64,000 bases of DNA from Algoriphagus sp. TR-M9 (GCF_027594545.1 NZ_CP115160.1:2117001-2181000), one strand, 5' to 3'; counted from the first letter of the stretch, positions 8,408 through 17,783 are shown. The notes: generated from the letters alone by a model not told the origin. Numbers and translations: made by a program.

Positions 8408-10006
8408 TTACTTTGGAATAAGTGCTTTAAGGTCATCTAAGGTGTCGGCATCGTATATGGATTTATCCTTACGCCAACGTACAATTCTCGGGAATCTCAC
8501 CGCTACCCCGCTTTTATGACGCTTGGAGAAAGCGATCCCCTCAAATGCCAGCTCGAAAACTAAGGTAGGTTCCACACTCCTGACCGGACCAAATCGCTCC
8601 AGCGTGGTGCGCTTAATGATGTTATCCACTTGGGCAAATTCCTTATCCGTCAATCCTGAATAGGCTTTGGCAAAAGTCACCAACTCCTTTTCTCCGTTTT
8701 CATTCCTCTCCCAGAGCCCAAAGGTGTAATCAGTGAATAAATTGGTTCGTCTTCCGTGTCCTCTCATGGCATAAGTCAGTACAGCGTCTATACTCAATGG
8801 ATCGGTTTTCCACTTCCACCAATCCCCTTTTTTCCTTCCGACGCGGTAGGCTGCTGATTTTCTTTTTAACATAAGGCCCTCACTCCTTCTTTCTCTGGCC
8901 AGTGCCCTTTCCTCTACTACTTCCTGCCAGGAATTTGGGGAAATTTGCGCTGAAAGCTGTAAAACAGGATGATTAGTTTTTGTAACGAGTCCCTCCAGAA
9001 GTTTTCTTCTTTCCGAATAAGATAGAGTTCTGATATCATTTCCCTGAAATTCCAGTAGGTCATAGGATTTGAAAATCACAGGAACTTTGGCCAGGATACT
9101 TTTGCTCAAATTCTTTCTTCCAATCCTGGTTTGCAGGTCATTAAATAAACCGATCTGCCCATCTATAAATGGCAAAATCTCCCCATCTATCACAGTCCCA
9201 TCAGGAAGAAAATCCTCTAGTGAGGAAATTTCAGGATATTTATCCGTGACCAATTCATCTCCTCTGCTCCAGATGAATAGCTCAGATTTCCTGCAAATCA
9301 CCTGTCCCCGGATTCCATCCCATTTGTGCTCAATAGCCCATTCCGATACCTCCCCAAGCGCTTCGAGCTCATCTTCCAGCGCATAAGCCAAATAAAATGG
9401 ATAGGGTTTGGAAACATAGGCCTGCTCATTTCTACCAAATATTAACTCTTCAAAACTGCTAGTGCCCGGACTCCACTCCCCCATCAGTCTATAGGCAAGC
9501 TCATCCTCTGGAACTGCTGTAACTTTGGAGAGTGCCTTAGTCATTAACTTCTGACTGATGCCTATACGAAAAGACCCTGTGAGCAATTTGGTGAAGACAA
9601 AACGGGCGTAATAATCAAGCTGAAGCCACATACCTTGTACGTAAGCTTTTTTTTCTTCTTCAGGCTTTGCCTTCAGCAAAATTAGTTCTTCCAGAATCTC
9701 TGAAAGTGACTGATCACTGAGATGCTCATCCTGTGGAATTATCAGTGCGATGGATTCTGCCAAATCACCCACGATGTGGTAGCTATCTTCGAATAGCCAA
9801 AGCGGAATTTCCGCCAGTTCTGCTGCGTATTGCCGGAGCAAGGTGGTATTCACCGGTCTCGGAGGTCGCCTGTGCGAAAGTATGGCGATGGTCCAGAGTT
9901 TATCCTGCTCATCTGCCTGCTCAAAGTACCTTGCCAATGCCGCTACTTTCTGATTGGTTTTGGTAGTGGAGTCCAGCTCCTCGATCAAACTTGCAAACCT
10001 CTTCAT
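8408..10006 (-). CDS. ATP-dependent DNA ligase (ligase-associated repair type)
   Basis: 532 residues. An N-terminal DNA-binding domain (about 1-190) is followed by the nucleotidyltransferase domain, with catalytic Lys228 in EHKWDGIRG, ligase motif III-like DGTVIDGEILPF, motif IV-like EGLMLKRKSAAY and motif V-like GDWWKWK. The C-terminal OB-fold follows (about 410-530). Length and order fit the archaeal-type bacterial ligases of the ligase-associated DNA-damage-response set (TIGR04120-like). Its start shares one base with the stop of the upstream exonuclease gene (TAATG), so they are co-translated. The other usual members of the set, the Lhr-type helicase and PdeM phosphoesterase, are not adjacent. 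Confidence 0.92.
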   Translation of the reverse strand: MKRFASLIEELDSTTKTNQKVAALARYFEQADEQDKLWTIAILSHRRPPRPVNTTLLRQYAAELAEIPLWLFEDSYHIVGDLAESIALIIPQDEHLSDQSLSEILEELILLKAKPEEEKKAYVQGMWLQLDYYARFVFTKLLTGSFRIGISQKLMTKALSKVTAVPEDELAYRLMGEWSPGTSSFEELIFGRNEQAYVSKPYPFYLAYALEDELEALGEVSEWAIEHKWDGIRGQVICRKSELFIWSRGDELVTDKYPEISSLEDFLPDGTVIDGEILPFIDGQIGLFNDLQTRIGRKNLSKSILAKVPVIFKSYDLLEFQGNDIRTLSYSERRKLLEGLVTKTNHPVLQLSAQISPNSWQEVVEERALARERRSEGLMLKRKSAAYRVGRKKGDWWKWKTDPLSIDAVLTYAMRGHGRRTNLFTDYTFGLWERNENGEKELVTFAKAYSGLTDKEFAQVDNIIKRTTLERFGPVRSVEPTLVFELAFEGIAFSKRHKSGVAVRFPRIVRWRKDKSIYDADTLDDLKALIPK

Positions 10007-11028
10007 TAATTTTCCGATGGGTCTGAATTGACAGAATCTTCATTTTCTCCTTCATAACCAGTATTTTCCACGCTTGCTTCATAGCCCACTTCACGTAGGT
10101 ATTTACTAAAAATATCCGTGTATCCATGCGTACAGATTACTCGCTCAGTCTCGCTGGCTTTGATACTTTGCAAAAGCCCCTTCCAATCACAGTGATCAGA
10201 AAGCACAAAACCTTTGTCCGTTGATCTTCTGGCCCTGGCGCCTCTGAATGCCATCCAACCACTGCAGGTACCTGTCTCAAAAGGAACAAATTTCCTCATC
10301 CAGGGCGAACCATGTGCGCTCGGAGGTGCCACTACCATATTCCCCAATAGCTCCTTTCCGGTAGTATCCCGAGTAACCAGTTGGGTCTCTGGCAAATCCA
10401 ATTGCGGACGGATTACTTCAGTCATATTTTCTATTGCGCCATGTGTGTATATTTTTCCTATGGAAGAATCCAGGTGTTTGAGTATTCGCTGGGCTTTTCC
10501 CAGGGAATAACCAAAAAGAACTGAGGTTTTGCCTTCTTTTTTATTGTTTTCCCACCACTGATTGATTTCACCAAAAACCTTTGACTGAGGCTTCCATTTA
10601 AAAGTCGGTAACCCAAATGTGCATTCTGTAATCATTGTATGGCACTTTACAGGGTAATATGGCACAGCTACCCCATCGTCTTCGTCCTTGTAATCGCCCG
10701 TGAATACCCAAACCTCTCCCTTGTACTCCACTCTTACCTGAGAAGAACCCAAAATATGTCCAGCCGGATGAAGACTAAAAGTCACTCCGTTAATTTGAAA
10801 ACTTTCGTTCCAGTTTACCCCTTGCACATTGATGGCACCCAGTCTATGCTTGATGATAGGAATATTGGAATGGTGTGTCAGGTAATTTTTATGCCCTGCT
10901 CTGGCATGGTCCGAATGACCATGGGTAATAATAGCATTCTTTACAGGTTTCCAAGGATCCAAATAAACCTGAGCTTTGGGACAATAAATGCCCTTGGAAT
11001 TAAAAATAAGAAGGTCAGGTCTATTCAT
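10006..11028 (-). CDS. Ligase-associated DNA exonuclease (metallo-beta-lactamase fold)
   Basis: 340 residues of the MBL-fold beta-CASP-like nuclease type. The metal-binding motif HGHSDH is at residues 36-41, a second ligand follows in HPAGHILGSS, and FTGDYKDEDDG gives the bridging Asp. Later motifs are LFGYSLGKAQRIL and DHCDWKGL with a C-terminal ICTHGYTD. This fits the ligase-associated DNA-damage-response exonuclease family (TIGR04122-like), related to SNM1/Pso2 nucleases. It lies directly upstream of the ATP-dependent ligase with a one-base overlap and probably processes ends, such as crosslink or break ends, for ligation. Confidence 0.92.
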   Translation of the reverse strand: MNRPDLLIFNSKGIYCPKAQVYLDPWKPVKNAIITHGHSDHARAGHKNYLTHHSNIPIIKHRLGAINVQGVNWNESFQINGVTFSLHPAGHILGSSQVRVEYKGEVWVFTGDYKDEDDGVAVPYYPVKCHTMITECTFGLPTFKWKPQSKVFGEINQWWENNKKEGKTSVLFGYSLGKAQRILKHLDSSIGKIYTHGAIENMTEVIRPQLDLPETQLVTRDTTGKELLGNMVVAPPSAHGSPWMRKFVPFETGTCSGWMAFRGARARRSTDKGFVLSDHCDWKGLLQSIKASETERVICTHGYTDIFSKYLREVGYEASVENTGYEGENEDSVNSDPSEN

Positions 11029-11369
11029 GAATCAGCAGAAAAGATAGTTTGGATTGATAAAGCAACCTGCATCCAGCCCAAGTTGTTCAGTGCCTATTAG
11101 AATAAGGGGTATAGCAAGCATTTAGTAAAACCTAGTTAGCTATTCCGATAGTAAATATACAGTTATGCAAATCCGCTTTTCTGCCAGTAAGGAGGCAAAA
11201 GCTGCATAGGATATGTTAAACTTAAGAATTGAGGCCACTTCAGCCTGTCACCCTCCTGCGGGGAGTCTTCGGTCACTTGTACTGAGCGAAGTCGTAGTAT
11301 CGGTCTGCTGGCCGGTTGAACAGAGAAATATTCGTTAATGGCTTCATTCCGTATATCCATGTAAACATT
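11029..11369. other. 341-base gap holding a dispersed repeat
   Basis: The space between the exonuclease start and the decarboxylase stop holds no convincing gene. Most of its second half is one copy of a dispersed repeat (11171-11306, listed separately). The first 130 bases are AT-rich and should contain the promoter of the exonuclease-ligase operon, but no clear promoter box was found. Confidence 0.5.
11171..11306 (-). repeat. Dispersed intergenic repeat, copy 1
   Basis: The reverse complement of this 136-base stretch matches 54463-54597 nearly base for base in its first 85 positions and more loosely afterwards. It begins AGACCGATACTACGACT and ends AAAAGCGGAT. It lies just after the stop of the PLP decarboxylase gene, in an inverted orientation relative to the second copy. 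It contains no open frame of its own and looks like a non-autonomous repeat unit. A decayed relative sits at 46148-46294. Confidence 0.85.
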
Positions 11370-12797
11370 TCATAAATCTGTCTGAAAATCAGCAAATTCA
11401 ACCCTATCCTGTTTTCTATTCCAATATAAATTCTCCGCCAATGGAAACAGATGCGCACTGGATTCAAAGAAATGCATCATGTACCCAGCTGTATTGACAA
11501 AGATCACCAAATCTCCTACTTCAGGAAGTTTCGGGAGTGCTATTTTTCGTTTTAGAATCACATCTCGTTCTAGACAATAAGCTCCAGTAAAATATACAGC
11601 CACCTCCTGGTCTTTCACTACATCCGGATTTTGGTATAAAAGTATGGGGTCCAGCAAAAAATCGGCACTTCCGCTGAGCAACTGAGTCATGTTCATTTCC
11701 AAGCCCACCAGCCAGTCATTGCGGGAATCATTCTTCCTAAATGCAACCCTGGCTACAGTAACTCCCACCTGGTCTAGCAGTGATCTTCCAGGCTCCATCC
11801 TGACTTCAATCCCGGATTTTAGTATCCGTTCGGAGAGCATGTTTCCTTGACTGGTCTCAGCAGATAGTATTGCTTTCAAAAAAGCACCTTTTGATTTTGA
11901 GTTCCAAAATGGATAGATCTTTAACTCTCCATGCAACTCATGGTTTACTTTAGAGAGCCCCAGGCCGTTATTTTCGAAGGTGATCTCGGCTCTATTGCCT
12001 AAAACAGCCTTTTCCAGTTCAGCCCGAAAATGCACCCATTCCTCCTGGCTTTCCAAATAGTTCACTAGAAAACCTCCCCCAATATCTACGAATTCCGTAA
12101 CCAAACCATGCGGTTTTAGCTCCTTCGCAATATCCAGACAATGACTAATAGCCAGGGCTCTTTCCTGAGTAGAATAGCCGTTCAGGTGAAAGTGTAACCC
12201 CTTATATTTCAGACAGTCAAATCGCTTCTTCCGAAGTAAATACCTGAGAATAAACTCGCTGATTTTTTCTACATCAAAACCAAATCTGCTATATAACTTT
12301 TTACCTTTTACCTCAAATCCACTGATGCGAAAGGCCACATTGACATGTAGATCAAGCTCCCGGGCTACCTCTTGCGCCAATTCGCATTCATCAGCATTGT
12401 CCAAAACAATCAAGACCTGATTTTCCACAGCTAGGCGAATCAATTCCCGGTTTTTTACTGCAGCCGTGACTACCAGTTTCTCAGCTGCTATCCCCATCTG
12501 CAAGCAGTCTTTCAACTCTCCCAAACTGGCCGTATCTATACCCATTCCTAGACTATGGGCTTGCTCCACCAGGTTTTTTGATTTATTGGCCTTTCTGGCA
12601 AAAAACACCTGATGCTTAATGCTGTATTCATCAAACACCTGTTGAAAATCCCGGTAATTCTCCTCCATGGATTTTGGGAAATGGATATTCACAGGTGAAC
12701 CATATTTCTCCAAAAGCCGGTGAAGAAGCTGAGGTTGAGCTTCCAGCTCATTTATCCAGGGTGCGACTTTGGGACTTAGTTTAGGTAAGTGATTCAT
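11370..12797 (-). CDS. PLP-dependent decarboxylase, Y4yA/LysA-like fold
   Basis: 475 residues of the alanine-racemase-fold (group IV) decarboxylases. The PLP Lys is Lys69 in FARKANKS. The barrel continues with FHLNG (about 203-207), the phosphate-binding DIGGGF (238-243) and MEPGRSL (334-340), and the C-terminal domain has Cys408 in TGAYCLERD, as in diaminopimelate decarboxylase. It is about 55 residues longer than LysA, with extra sequence at about 260-320 including KIYPFWNSKSKG. From memory this longer form matches the Y4yA family. It overlaps the upstream FAD/NAD(P) gene by 17 bases. Substrate unknown; it probably decarboxylates a diamino acid made by the linked SbnA-like enzyme. A plain lysA is less likely. 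Confidence 0.85.
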   Translation of the reverse strand: MNHLPKLSPKVAPWINELEAQPQLLHRLLEKYGSPVNIHFPKSMEENYRDFQQVFDEYSIKHQVFFARKANKSKNLVEQAHSLGMGIDTASLGELKDCLQMGIAAEKLVVTAAVKNRELIRLAVENQVLIVLDNADECELAQEVARELDLHVNVAFRISGFEVKGKKLYSRFGFDVEKISEFILRYLLRKKRFDCLKYKGLHFHLNGYSTQERALAISHCLDIAKELKPHGLVTEFVDIGGGFLVNYLESQEEWVHFRAELEKAVLGNRAEITFENNGLGLSKVNHELHGELKIYPFWNSKSKGAFLKAILSAETSQGNMLSERILKSGIEVRMEPGRSLLDQVGVTVARVAFRKNDSRNDWLVGLEMNMTQLLSGSADFLLDPILLYQNPDVVKDQEVAVYFTGAYCLERDVILKRKIALPKLPEVGDLVIFVNTAGYMMHFFESSAHLFPLAENLYWNRKQDRVEFADFQTDL

Positions 12798-14616
12798 GAA
12801 AATGGGTTTTGCTTGAGGAGTGGGTAATTCTTTGTGAATAATCCATATACAGTTGGCTTACTTCCTTGCCCCAGTTACTTACAAAATCATTGCGGTTCCT
12901 CGATAGGGTATCATTATCATAAGTAAGTCCTTCAGTAGGTGTGCCGATAAAGGTCAGCTTTGGATTTGGCAATTCCTTTTCATCCAGGGGATGTCCCTGC
13001 TCATTGATATCCAAACATCCTGGCTTATAGTCCAGTTTGCCCACCATACGATTTACATATGGCCTCACTAGGCCCTGCTTCATCATATTCATATAGAGCT
13101 CGCTGCTGGAGTCTACCAAACAGGATTTTGGTATTCTGGCATCGATAAAATACTCGGAAATAGTGGATTTCCCATCCTTGGAACTCAGTTTGAATTCAGG
13201 TTCAAATTCTATTTCTGGGCATTTGCAAAAGGAAAAATCTATAATTCCAGCTTTGGCCAAAGCCAAAATCTTTTTCATATTCTGAATAGGCGGGCCATAA
13301 GAAATCCTATTGAGGTGCCCGGCGTATTTTTCATCAAATAATTGATGCGACTCGGGCTTCAATCGACCAAATCTATACAGTTTATTAAACAGCTCGCACA
13401 TACTTCTCCAAACAGCCGAAACTGCTGCTATGGGATTGCTTTCTGGACCGGTTTCGGCTGCTGCTATGTATTGCGCTATCAGTTGCTGTAGATGAGCATC
13501 TCTGGACAAATCAGAGCTAGGTAATTCACGAAGAAATTGCTCAAATTCAAATCTGCATTCTTCTGGATACCTTTCATGAAACTCATCAATCACTACTTCC
13601 AACTTTGCTACATCTCCCCATTCACTAAAGTCTAGGGAATAGCTGTGAAATAAGGCACGGTAATATGCAGCTTTAAACTCTAAACTAATCAGTGGAAGCA
13701 ATTCATGGTCAAAATCTATTTTCTCTGCGTTTGCAATAGCCATGTGAATGTGCTCCTCATTGAAAAAGTAAAGCTTTGGCTCAGGCAGGCCATAAGTATT
13801 GCCACGCGGAATCATAGGCAAACCTGATTTGGAAAAAGGGAAAATTGTTTCGGGTTCATTACCAGAGGGAATGTAGTTCAGCATTCCATTCTCAGCTTGC
13901 TCAAACTGCCCCCCTTTTCCTTCGCTCAAAGCCAAACATGCATCGATGAAAGTCAACCCCATGCCCTTTATTATTACTTTTTTATTAGATTGAACCTTGT
14001 TCAATTTTGAACTGACCGGATAGATAAAATCTACGTAGCCGAGTTTACTCACATACTGATCGGAGTTTTGATTGGGGTGACCTGAAGCTATTAGAACAGT
14101 AGAAATACCCGATAAAAACTGATCTGAACCAGCCTTCCCTTTCCAATGAATTCTAAAATCCCCCTGCTCTTCCTTCAGATCGAAAACCTCTCCTTCATGG
14201 CAGTAAATCTCACAGTTCGAAGGAGCAGCATCTACCAATCTCCTAAAACCATCTTTGAGATACCGTCCTACCAGTGCTCTCGGAGAAAAATCACTAGTCT
14301 TACAGGATGAACAATGATCAAATTTAATCTTTAGCCAGTCAGAATACCCTGTGGTCCTGGATACTATAGATTTTGGTTCCTGCTCTGTCCACATATTGAT
14401 ATATCCATTGGAATAGTTCATCAGCAGGTATTCCGGTTGATCTGTGCGGTAAATGTCGCCTGCACCAAATGAGTCAGTTTTATTGAATAGATGTATTTCA
14501 ATAGGTAGTTTACGTTCAATGCAATTGAGATGTGCAAGGGCCCGTTCTAAGCCATATAGGCCTTTAGGTCCACTACCTATTATTGCTATTTTAAAGGACT
14601 CTCGTTCTTTCATCAA
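12781..14616 (-). CDS. FAD/NAD(P)-binding oxidoreductase-like protein (PF13454 type)
   Basis: 611 residues. A Rossmann dinucleotide site opens the protein (IAIIGSGPKGLYGLERAL, about 10-27), and a second nucleotide-binding region includes TVLIASGHPN (about 170-180) and VIIKGMGLTFIDACLAL (about 215-231). Further motifs are ARIPKSCLVD and a C-terminal LTFIGTPTEG. This fits the large FAD-NAD(P)-binding family PF13454, members of which are found in secondary-metabolite and nutrient-scavenging clusters but lack a common reaction. It overlaps the decarboxylase gene by 17 bases and follows the SbnA-like gene by 191 bases. An oxidative step on an amino acid intermediate is plausible but unproven. The initiating Met may be the first or second of MMKERES. 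Confidence 0.8.
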   Translation of the reverse strand: MMKERESFKIAIIGSGPKGLYGLERALAHLNCIERKLPIEIHLFNKTDSFGAGDIYRTDQPEYLLMNYSNGYINMWTEQEPKSIVSRTTGYSDWLKIKFDHCSSCKTSDFSPRALVGRYLKDGFRRLVDAAPSNCEIYCHEGEVFDLKEEQGDFRIHWKGKAGSDQFLSGISTVLIASGHPNQNSDQYVSKLGYVDFIYPVSSKLNKVQSNKKVIIKGMGLTFIDACLALSEGKGGQFEQAENGMLNYIPSGNEPETIFPFSKSGLPMIPRGNTYGLPEPKLYFFNEEHIHMAIANAEKIDFDHELLPLISLEFKAAYYRALFHSYSLDFSEWGDVAKLEVVIDEFHERYPEECRFEFEQFLRELPSSDLSRDAHLQQLIAQYIAAAETGPESNPIAAVSAVWRSMCELFNKLYRFGRLKPESHQLFDEKYAGHLNRISYGPPIQNMKKILALAKAGIIDFSFCKCPEIEFEPEFKLSSKDGKSTISEYFIDARIPKSCLVDSSSELYMNMMKQGLVRPYVNRMVGKLDYKPGCLDINEQGHPLDEKELPNPKLTFIGTPTEGLTYDNDTLSRNRNDFVSNWGKEVSQLYMDYSQRITHSSSKTHFHESLT

Positions 14617-14807
14617 AGTGTATAATTTCAGAAGATATGAAAATTAGTTCTCCGGTTTTTAACCAGCAGCCTAAAGAAATAAGGATTGAAGTGCTGAGAA
14701 ACGAGCACCGAACCTCTGACCTTTGTCCTAGCTACGATTTGCCGCTTCTTTTCCTTAATTGTTTTTGTCATTGGCTGCAGTGCGGATAATCGTTATTGGA
14801 ATTGACC

Positions 14808-15776
14808 TTAGGCTACCTCGTAGCAACTTTCTAAGATGTTTTCTTTCACCCATTCCTCATTGTAGATAGTATCCAGATACCGCTCTCCCCGATCACAGAG
14901 AATTATAGCTACTTTGGAGTTACGGGGGATTTTATCAGAATATTTCTCCAATGCCGAGATTACTGCTCCGGAAGAGCCCCCACAGAGCATGGCTTCAGCA
15001 TCCATTAACCTATGGCAGCCAATGACACACTCCTGATCATCTACATGGACTACATCATGAACTAATTCCTCTTTGAGAAATTGAGACTTACGTCCAGCAC
15101 CATGTCCGGGGATTTTCCTTTCTCTAGGTGCCGAACTGAAGATTGCACTTCCAGCAGCATCAACGCCTATCACTTTAGTGCGAAGCTGATTGGTACGAAT
15201 ATACTCAGCACAGCCCATCAATGTACCGCAGGTGCTGGTTGCCGCAAAGAGATAATCTGGAGCTTGCCCGAGATCCCTGGTTATTTCCCGCATAGTCTGC
15301 ACATGGGCTGCGGGATTTTGCGGGTTTCCATATTGGTTTGGCCAAAAGCTCCTCGGATTTTCCTCCAATAACTCTTGAACACGATCCAGCCTTGCCTGCA
15401 AAAACCCTCCTTCTTCAGCAGGCCGAGTGACCTGGGAAATTCCTGCACCATAGGCTTTTAGTATTTTCAGTGTTTGCTGATTGACCATGGGATCCACTAC
15501 TACCTGCAGCTTCATTCCGAAAAATTTACAGGCCTGGGCTAAACCAATAGCCATGTTTCCCGAACTGGATTCCACTACTGTGTCTCCCTTTTTCAGTCCA
15601 AAGTGGGTAATGGCATGTCTGATCAGCTGCAAAGCTGTTCGATCTTTGATACTTCCTCCGGGATTGAAAGCCTCCAGCTTGGCAAAAAGCTGAAAAGCTG
15701 TTCCTAGCCGGGAAAGCTGGACCAAAGGTGTCTGAGCTATTGTATCTAAAATATTAGAATGAAAGTTAGTCGCCAT
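14808..15776 (-). CDS. SbnA-like PLP synthase (cysteine synthase fold)
   Basis: 322 residues of the fold-type II cysteine-synthase family. PLP Lys44 is in NPGGSIKDR, the substrate loop is ESSSGNMAIGLA, the phosphate-binding loop is TSTCGTLMG, and later come GGSSGAVI and DRGERYLDTIY. The order LDRVQELLEENPRSFWPNQY, HGAGRKS and the DRGERYLD end resembles SbnA, which joins O-phosphoserine to glutamate on the way to 2,3-diaminopropionate, more than ordinary CysK. No SbnB-like dehydrogenase is next to it; an FAD/NAD(P) protein takes that place. It is the first gene of a three-gene minus-strand operon. A generic O-acetylserine sulfhydrylase is the alternative. Confidence 0.85.
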   Translation of the reverse strand: MATNFHSNILDTIAQTPLVQLSRLGTAFQLFAKLEAFNPGGSIKDRTALQLIRHAITHFGLKKGDTVVESSSGNMAIGLAQACKFFGMKLQVVVDPMVNQQTLKILKAYGAGISQVTRPAEEGGFLQARLDRVQELLEENPRSFWPNQYGNPQNPAAHVQTMREITRDLGQAPDYLFAATSTCGTLMGCAEYIRTNQLRTKVIGVDAAGSAIFSSAPRERKIPGHGAGRKSQFLKEELVHDVVHVDDQECVIGCHRLMDAEAMLCGGSSGAVISALEKYSDKIPRNSKVAIILCDRGERYLDTIYNEEWVKENILESCYEVA

Positions 15777-16186
15777 AGTAATTCAATGATTTGACAGCAC
15801 TGCAAATACCAAAACCGAACCTAATATTCTAACAAGCCAATTTTGTGATCTTCTACCAAGCGCGATAGTTCTCATCAGAAGGCAAAGTACTCGGGAGAAT
15901 GGCATGTGAGGGTTTATTGGCTATTTCCTAGCTCCCTTGCTTAGCCTCTTTCAGTAAGAATTCAACTCATCGGCTATGCGCTAAATTCTAAGACTTGTAG
16001 AAAGCATTGCATAAACATGGAAAATATTGCCCCAAGAAACTCAAATGCACCCAGAATGAGGTAACTAGATGGTCTTCAACTCTCTCTTTCCAAGACTTTT
16101 CATAATAATCTCATATTTTTACCTGATTCACTAAGGGTAAAATCAGTTCAGCTTGTCATTAGTATGAAAGCATCATAAAATCACCA
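15777..16186. other. 410-base divergent promoter region
   Basis: This space separates the SbnA-like operon (leftward) from the sigma-factor gene (rightward), so promoters for both should lie here. No gene, hairpin terminator, riboswitch-like element or repeat was recognised. A near-consensus box TATTTTG lies about 40 bases before the SbnA-like start on the minus strand. Confidence 0.5.
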
Positions 16187-16774
16187 GTGACCGAGAATAT
16201 ACTACATTCTTCTCCCCTCACGAGCATGGATGAGGAGGCCTTTGAAAAAGTATTTAAAACCTACTTCAAAGCCTTACATGCCTATGCTCAGGCAATTCTC
16301 AAAGATTCTGAAGCTGCTGAGGAAATCGTCCAAAGCGTATTTCTAAAGCTTTGGGAAAAACGGGAGAACTTGGAAATCAACAGTTCCCTGAAGGCATACC
16401 TCTACCGGGCTGTTTACAATGAAAGTCTGAACTACATCAACCATCAGAAAGTGAAACGCAAACATTGGGATCATACCCACTACGAAATGACTCAGGGCAA
16501 TCCTGAGAATGTAGGTGATACCATCCAAGGTCAAGAAAATGAGCTGTACGATCGTTTTCAGCTGGCACTGAGCAAACTGCCGGAAAAATGCCGAATGGTG
16601 TTTCATCTGAGCAGATTTGAGGAACTGAAATATCAGGAAATAGCAAAGAGAATGGGAATTTCCATCAAAACCGTGGAAGCCCATATGGGTAAAGCATTGA
16701 AAACTTTGCGAGTAGAACTTGCCGAGTTTCTCCCATTGCTTTTATTGTTTTTGATCAATCTATGGAAATCATGA
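16187..16774 (+). CDS. FecI-type ECF RNA polymerase sigma factor
   Basis: 195 residues from a GTG start; an ATG 39 bases downstream (MDEEAFEKVF) is an equally good start. Region 2 (about 15-85) has EEIVQSVFLKLWEKRENL and LKAYLYRAVYNESLNYI. Region 4 (about 120-180) has LPEKCRMVFHLSRFEELKYQEIAKRM and the recognition helix ISIKTVEAHMGKALKTL. It lacks region 3, as expected for ECF factors. It is followed with overlap by the FecR-type anti-sigma gene, forming a cell-surface signalling unit. Its target promoter is probably that of the third gene or of the whole operon. Confidence 0.92.
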   Translation: MTENILHSSPLTSMDEEAFEKVFKTYFKALHAYAQAILKDSEAAEEIVQSVFLKLWEKRENLEINSSLKAYLYRAVYNESLNYINHQKVKRKHWDHTHYEMTQGNPENVGDTIQGQENELYDRFQLALSKLPEKCRMVFHLSRFEELKYQEIAKRMGISIKTVEAHMGKALKTLRVELAEFLPLLLLFLINLWKS

Positions 16775-17745
16775 AGGAAGAACTATTGATAAAATACCTG
16801 CTTGACGAAAGCAATGTGGACGAGACCAAAGCGGTAGAAAATTGGATAGCTGCGGACGAGAAAAACCAGAAGGAATTTGATCAAATCAAGTGGGTTTGGA
16901 ATTCCAGCAAGGTTCTGTTGGAAAAAAGTGAAGTAGATGAGCAAGTTGCTTGGGAAAAATTCAACAAGCTAAAAGCCCGAAAGTCAGCTTCAATTCCCAA
17001 GCAGAAGCAGCGATTCCTGGAATCAAATTGGTTCAGGGCAGCCGCTACCGTAAGCTTGATTCTTATCAGCACTTGGGTTTACACGTTTTTCCTTCCGCAA
17101 TCGGGGAAAGCCTACTTTGGTTCTGTTGAACTTCAGTCAGAAAGTAGTCCTGTGGCTTATCCACTCTTGGACGGCACAGCTATAGTTTTAAATAAAAACA
17201 CGCAGTTAAGCTATACGCAAAAGCTCTTTGGAAAAGAAAGAAATGTGAGTATGGACAGTGGAGAAGCCTTTTTTGAAGTAAAAAGGAATGAAGCTAAACC
17301 ATTTAAAATTCGCGCAGAGCAAGTTGAAATCACCGTTTTGGGTACAAGTTTTCATGTCAAAACCAATGAAATAGCTACGGAAGTAATAGTGGTTACCGGT
17401 TCGGTAAAAGTGCAAATAGGAGAATCAGAAGAAGTCTTAAAGCCTAATGAGAAAGTCACTGTAAGCCATGAATCTGGCAAAATGACCAAGAGTATTCCTG
17501 AAAATCAGCTTTACAATTACTACGTGAGCAAACTCTTCCAGGCAGAAGGTATTCCACTGCAGGAACTAGTCTACAGTCTGAATGAAGCCTACGGGACTAA
17601 TATCAAAATCCAAGGAGAGGAACTGAAAAACATGCCTATTACGACTACCTTAGAATATGGATCACTGGATCAGAACCTGGAGGTTTTGAAAGAAACACTA
17701 CAGCTTAAAGTAAGCCGTACAGCTGATCAAATACTGATTGAATAA
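16771..17745 (+). CDS. FecR-type anti-sigma factor
   Basis: 324 residues from the ATG that overlaps the sigma stop by four bases (ATGA); another ATG lies nine bases earlier. The cytoplasmic N-terminus (about 1-88) begins MKEELLIKYLLDESN. One transmembrane helix follows at about 90-110 (WFRAAATVSLILISTWVYTFF). The periplasmic FecR domain (about 115-235) contains LLDGTAIVLNKNTQLSY and SGEAFFEVKRNE. A C-terminal DUF4974-like domain (about 255-324) has LQELVYSLNEAYGTNI, as usual in Bacteroidota. It holds the sigma factor until an outer-membrane signal arrives. The expected partner is the STN-domain protein encoded next. Confidence 0.93.
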   Translation: MKEELLIKYLLDESNVDETKAVENWIAADEKNQKEFDQIKWVWNSSKVLLEKSEVDEQVAWEKFNKLKARKSASIPKQKQRFLESNWFRAAATVSLILISTWVYTFFLPQSGKAYFGSVELQSESSPVAYPLLDGTAIVLNKNTQLSYTQKLFGKERNVSMDSGEAFFEVKRNEAKPFKIRAEQVEITVLGTSFHVKTNEIATEVIVVTGSVKVQIGESEEVLKPNEKVTVSHESGKMTKSIPENQLYNYYVSKLFQAEGIPLQELVYSLNEAYGTNIKIQGEELKNMPITTTLEYGSLDQNLEVLKETLQLKVSRTADQILIE

Positions 17746-17783
17746 ATAGAAAATTGGTTTTATACCAGTAGATTTTAAAACTC

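Noticed and set aside
11370..12797. Housekeeping diaminopimelate decarboxylase LysA
   Set aside because: It is about 55 residues longer with an inserted region, and is coupled to the FAD/NAD(P) and SbnA-like genes rather than lysine genes.
14808..15776. Plain cysteine synthase CysK
   Set aside because: The RVQELL, HGAGR-like and DRGERYLD segments and the operon context fit SbnA better, although CysK cannot be fully excluded without a tree.
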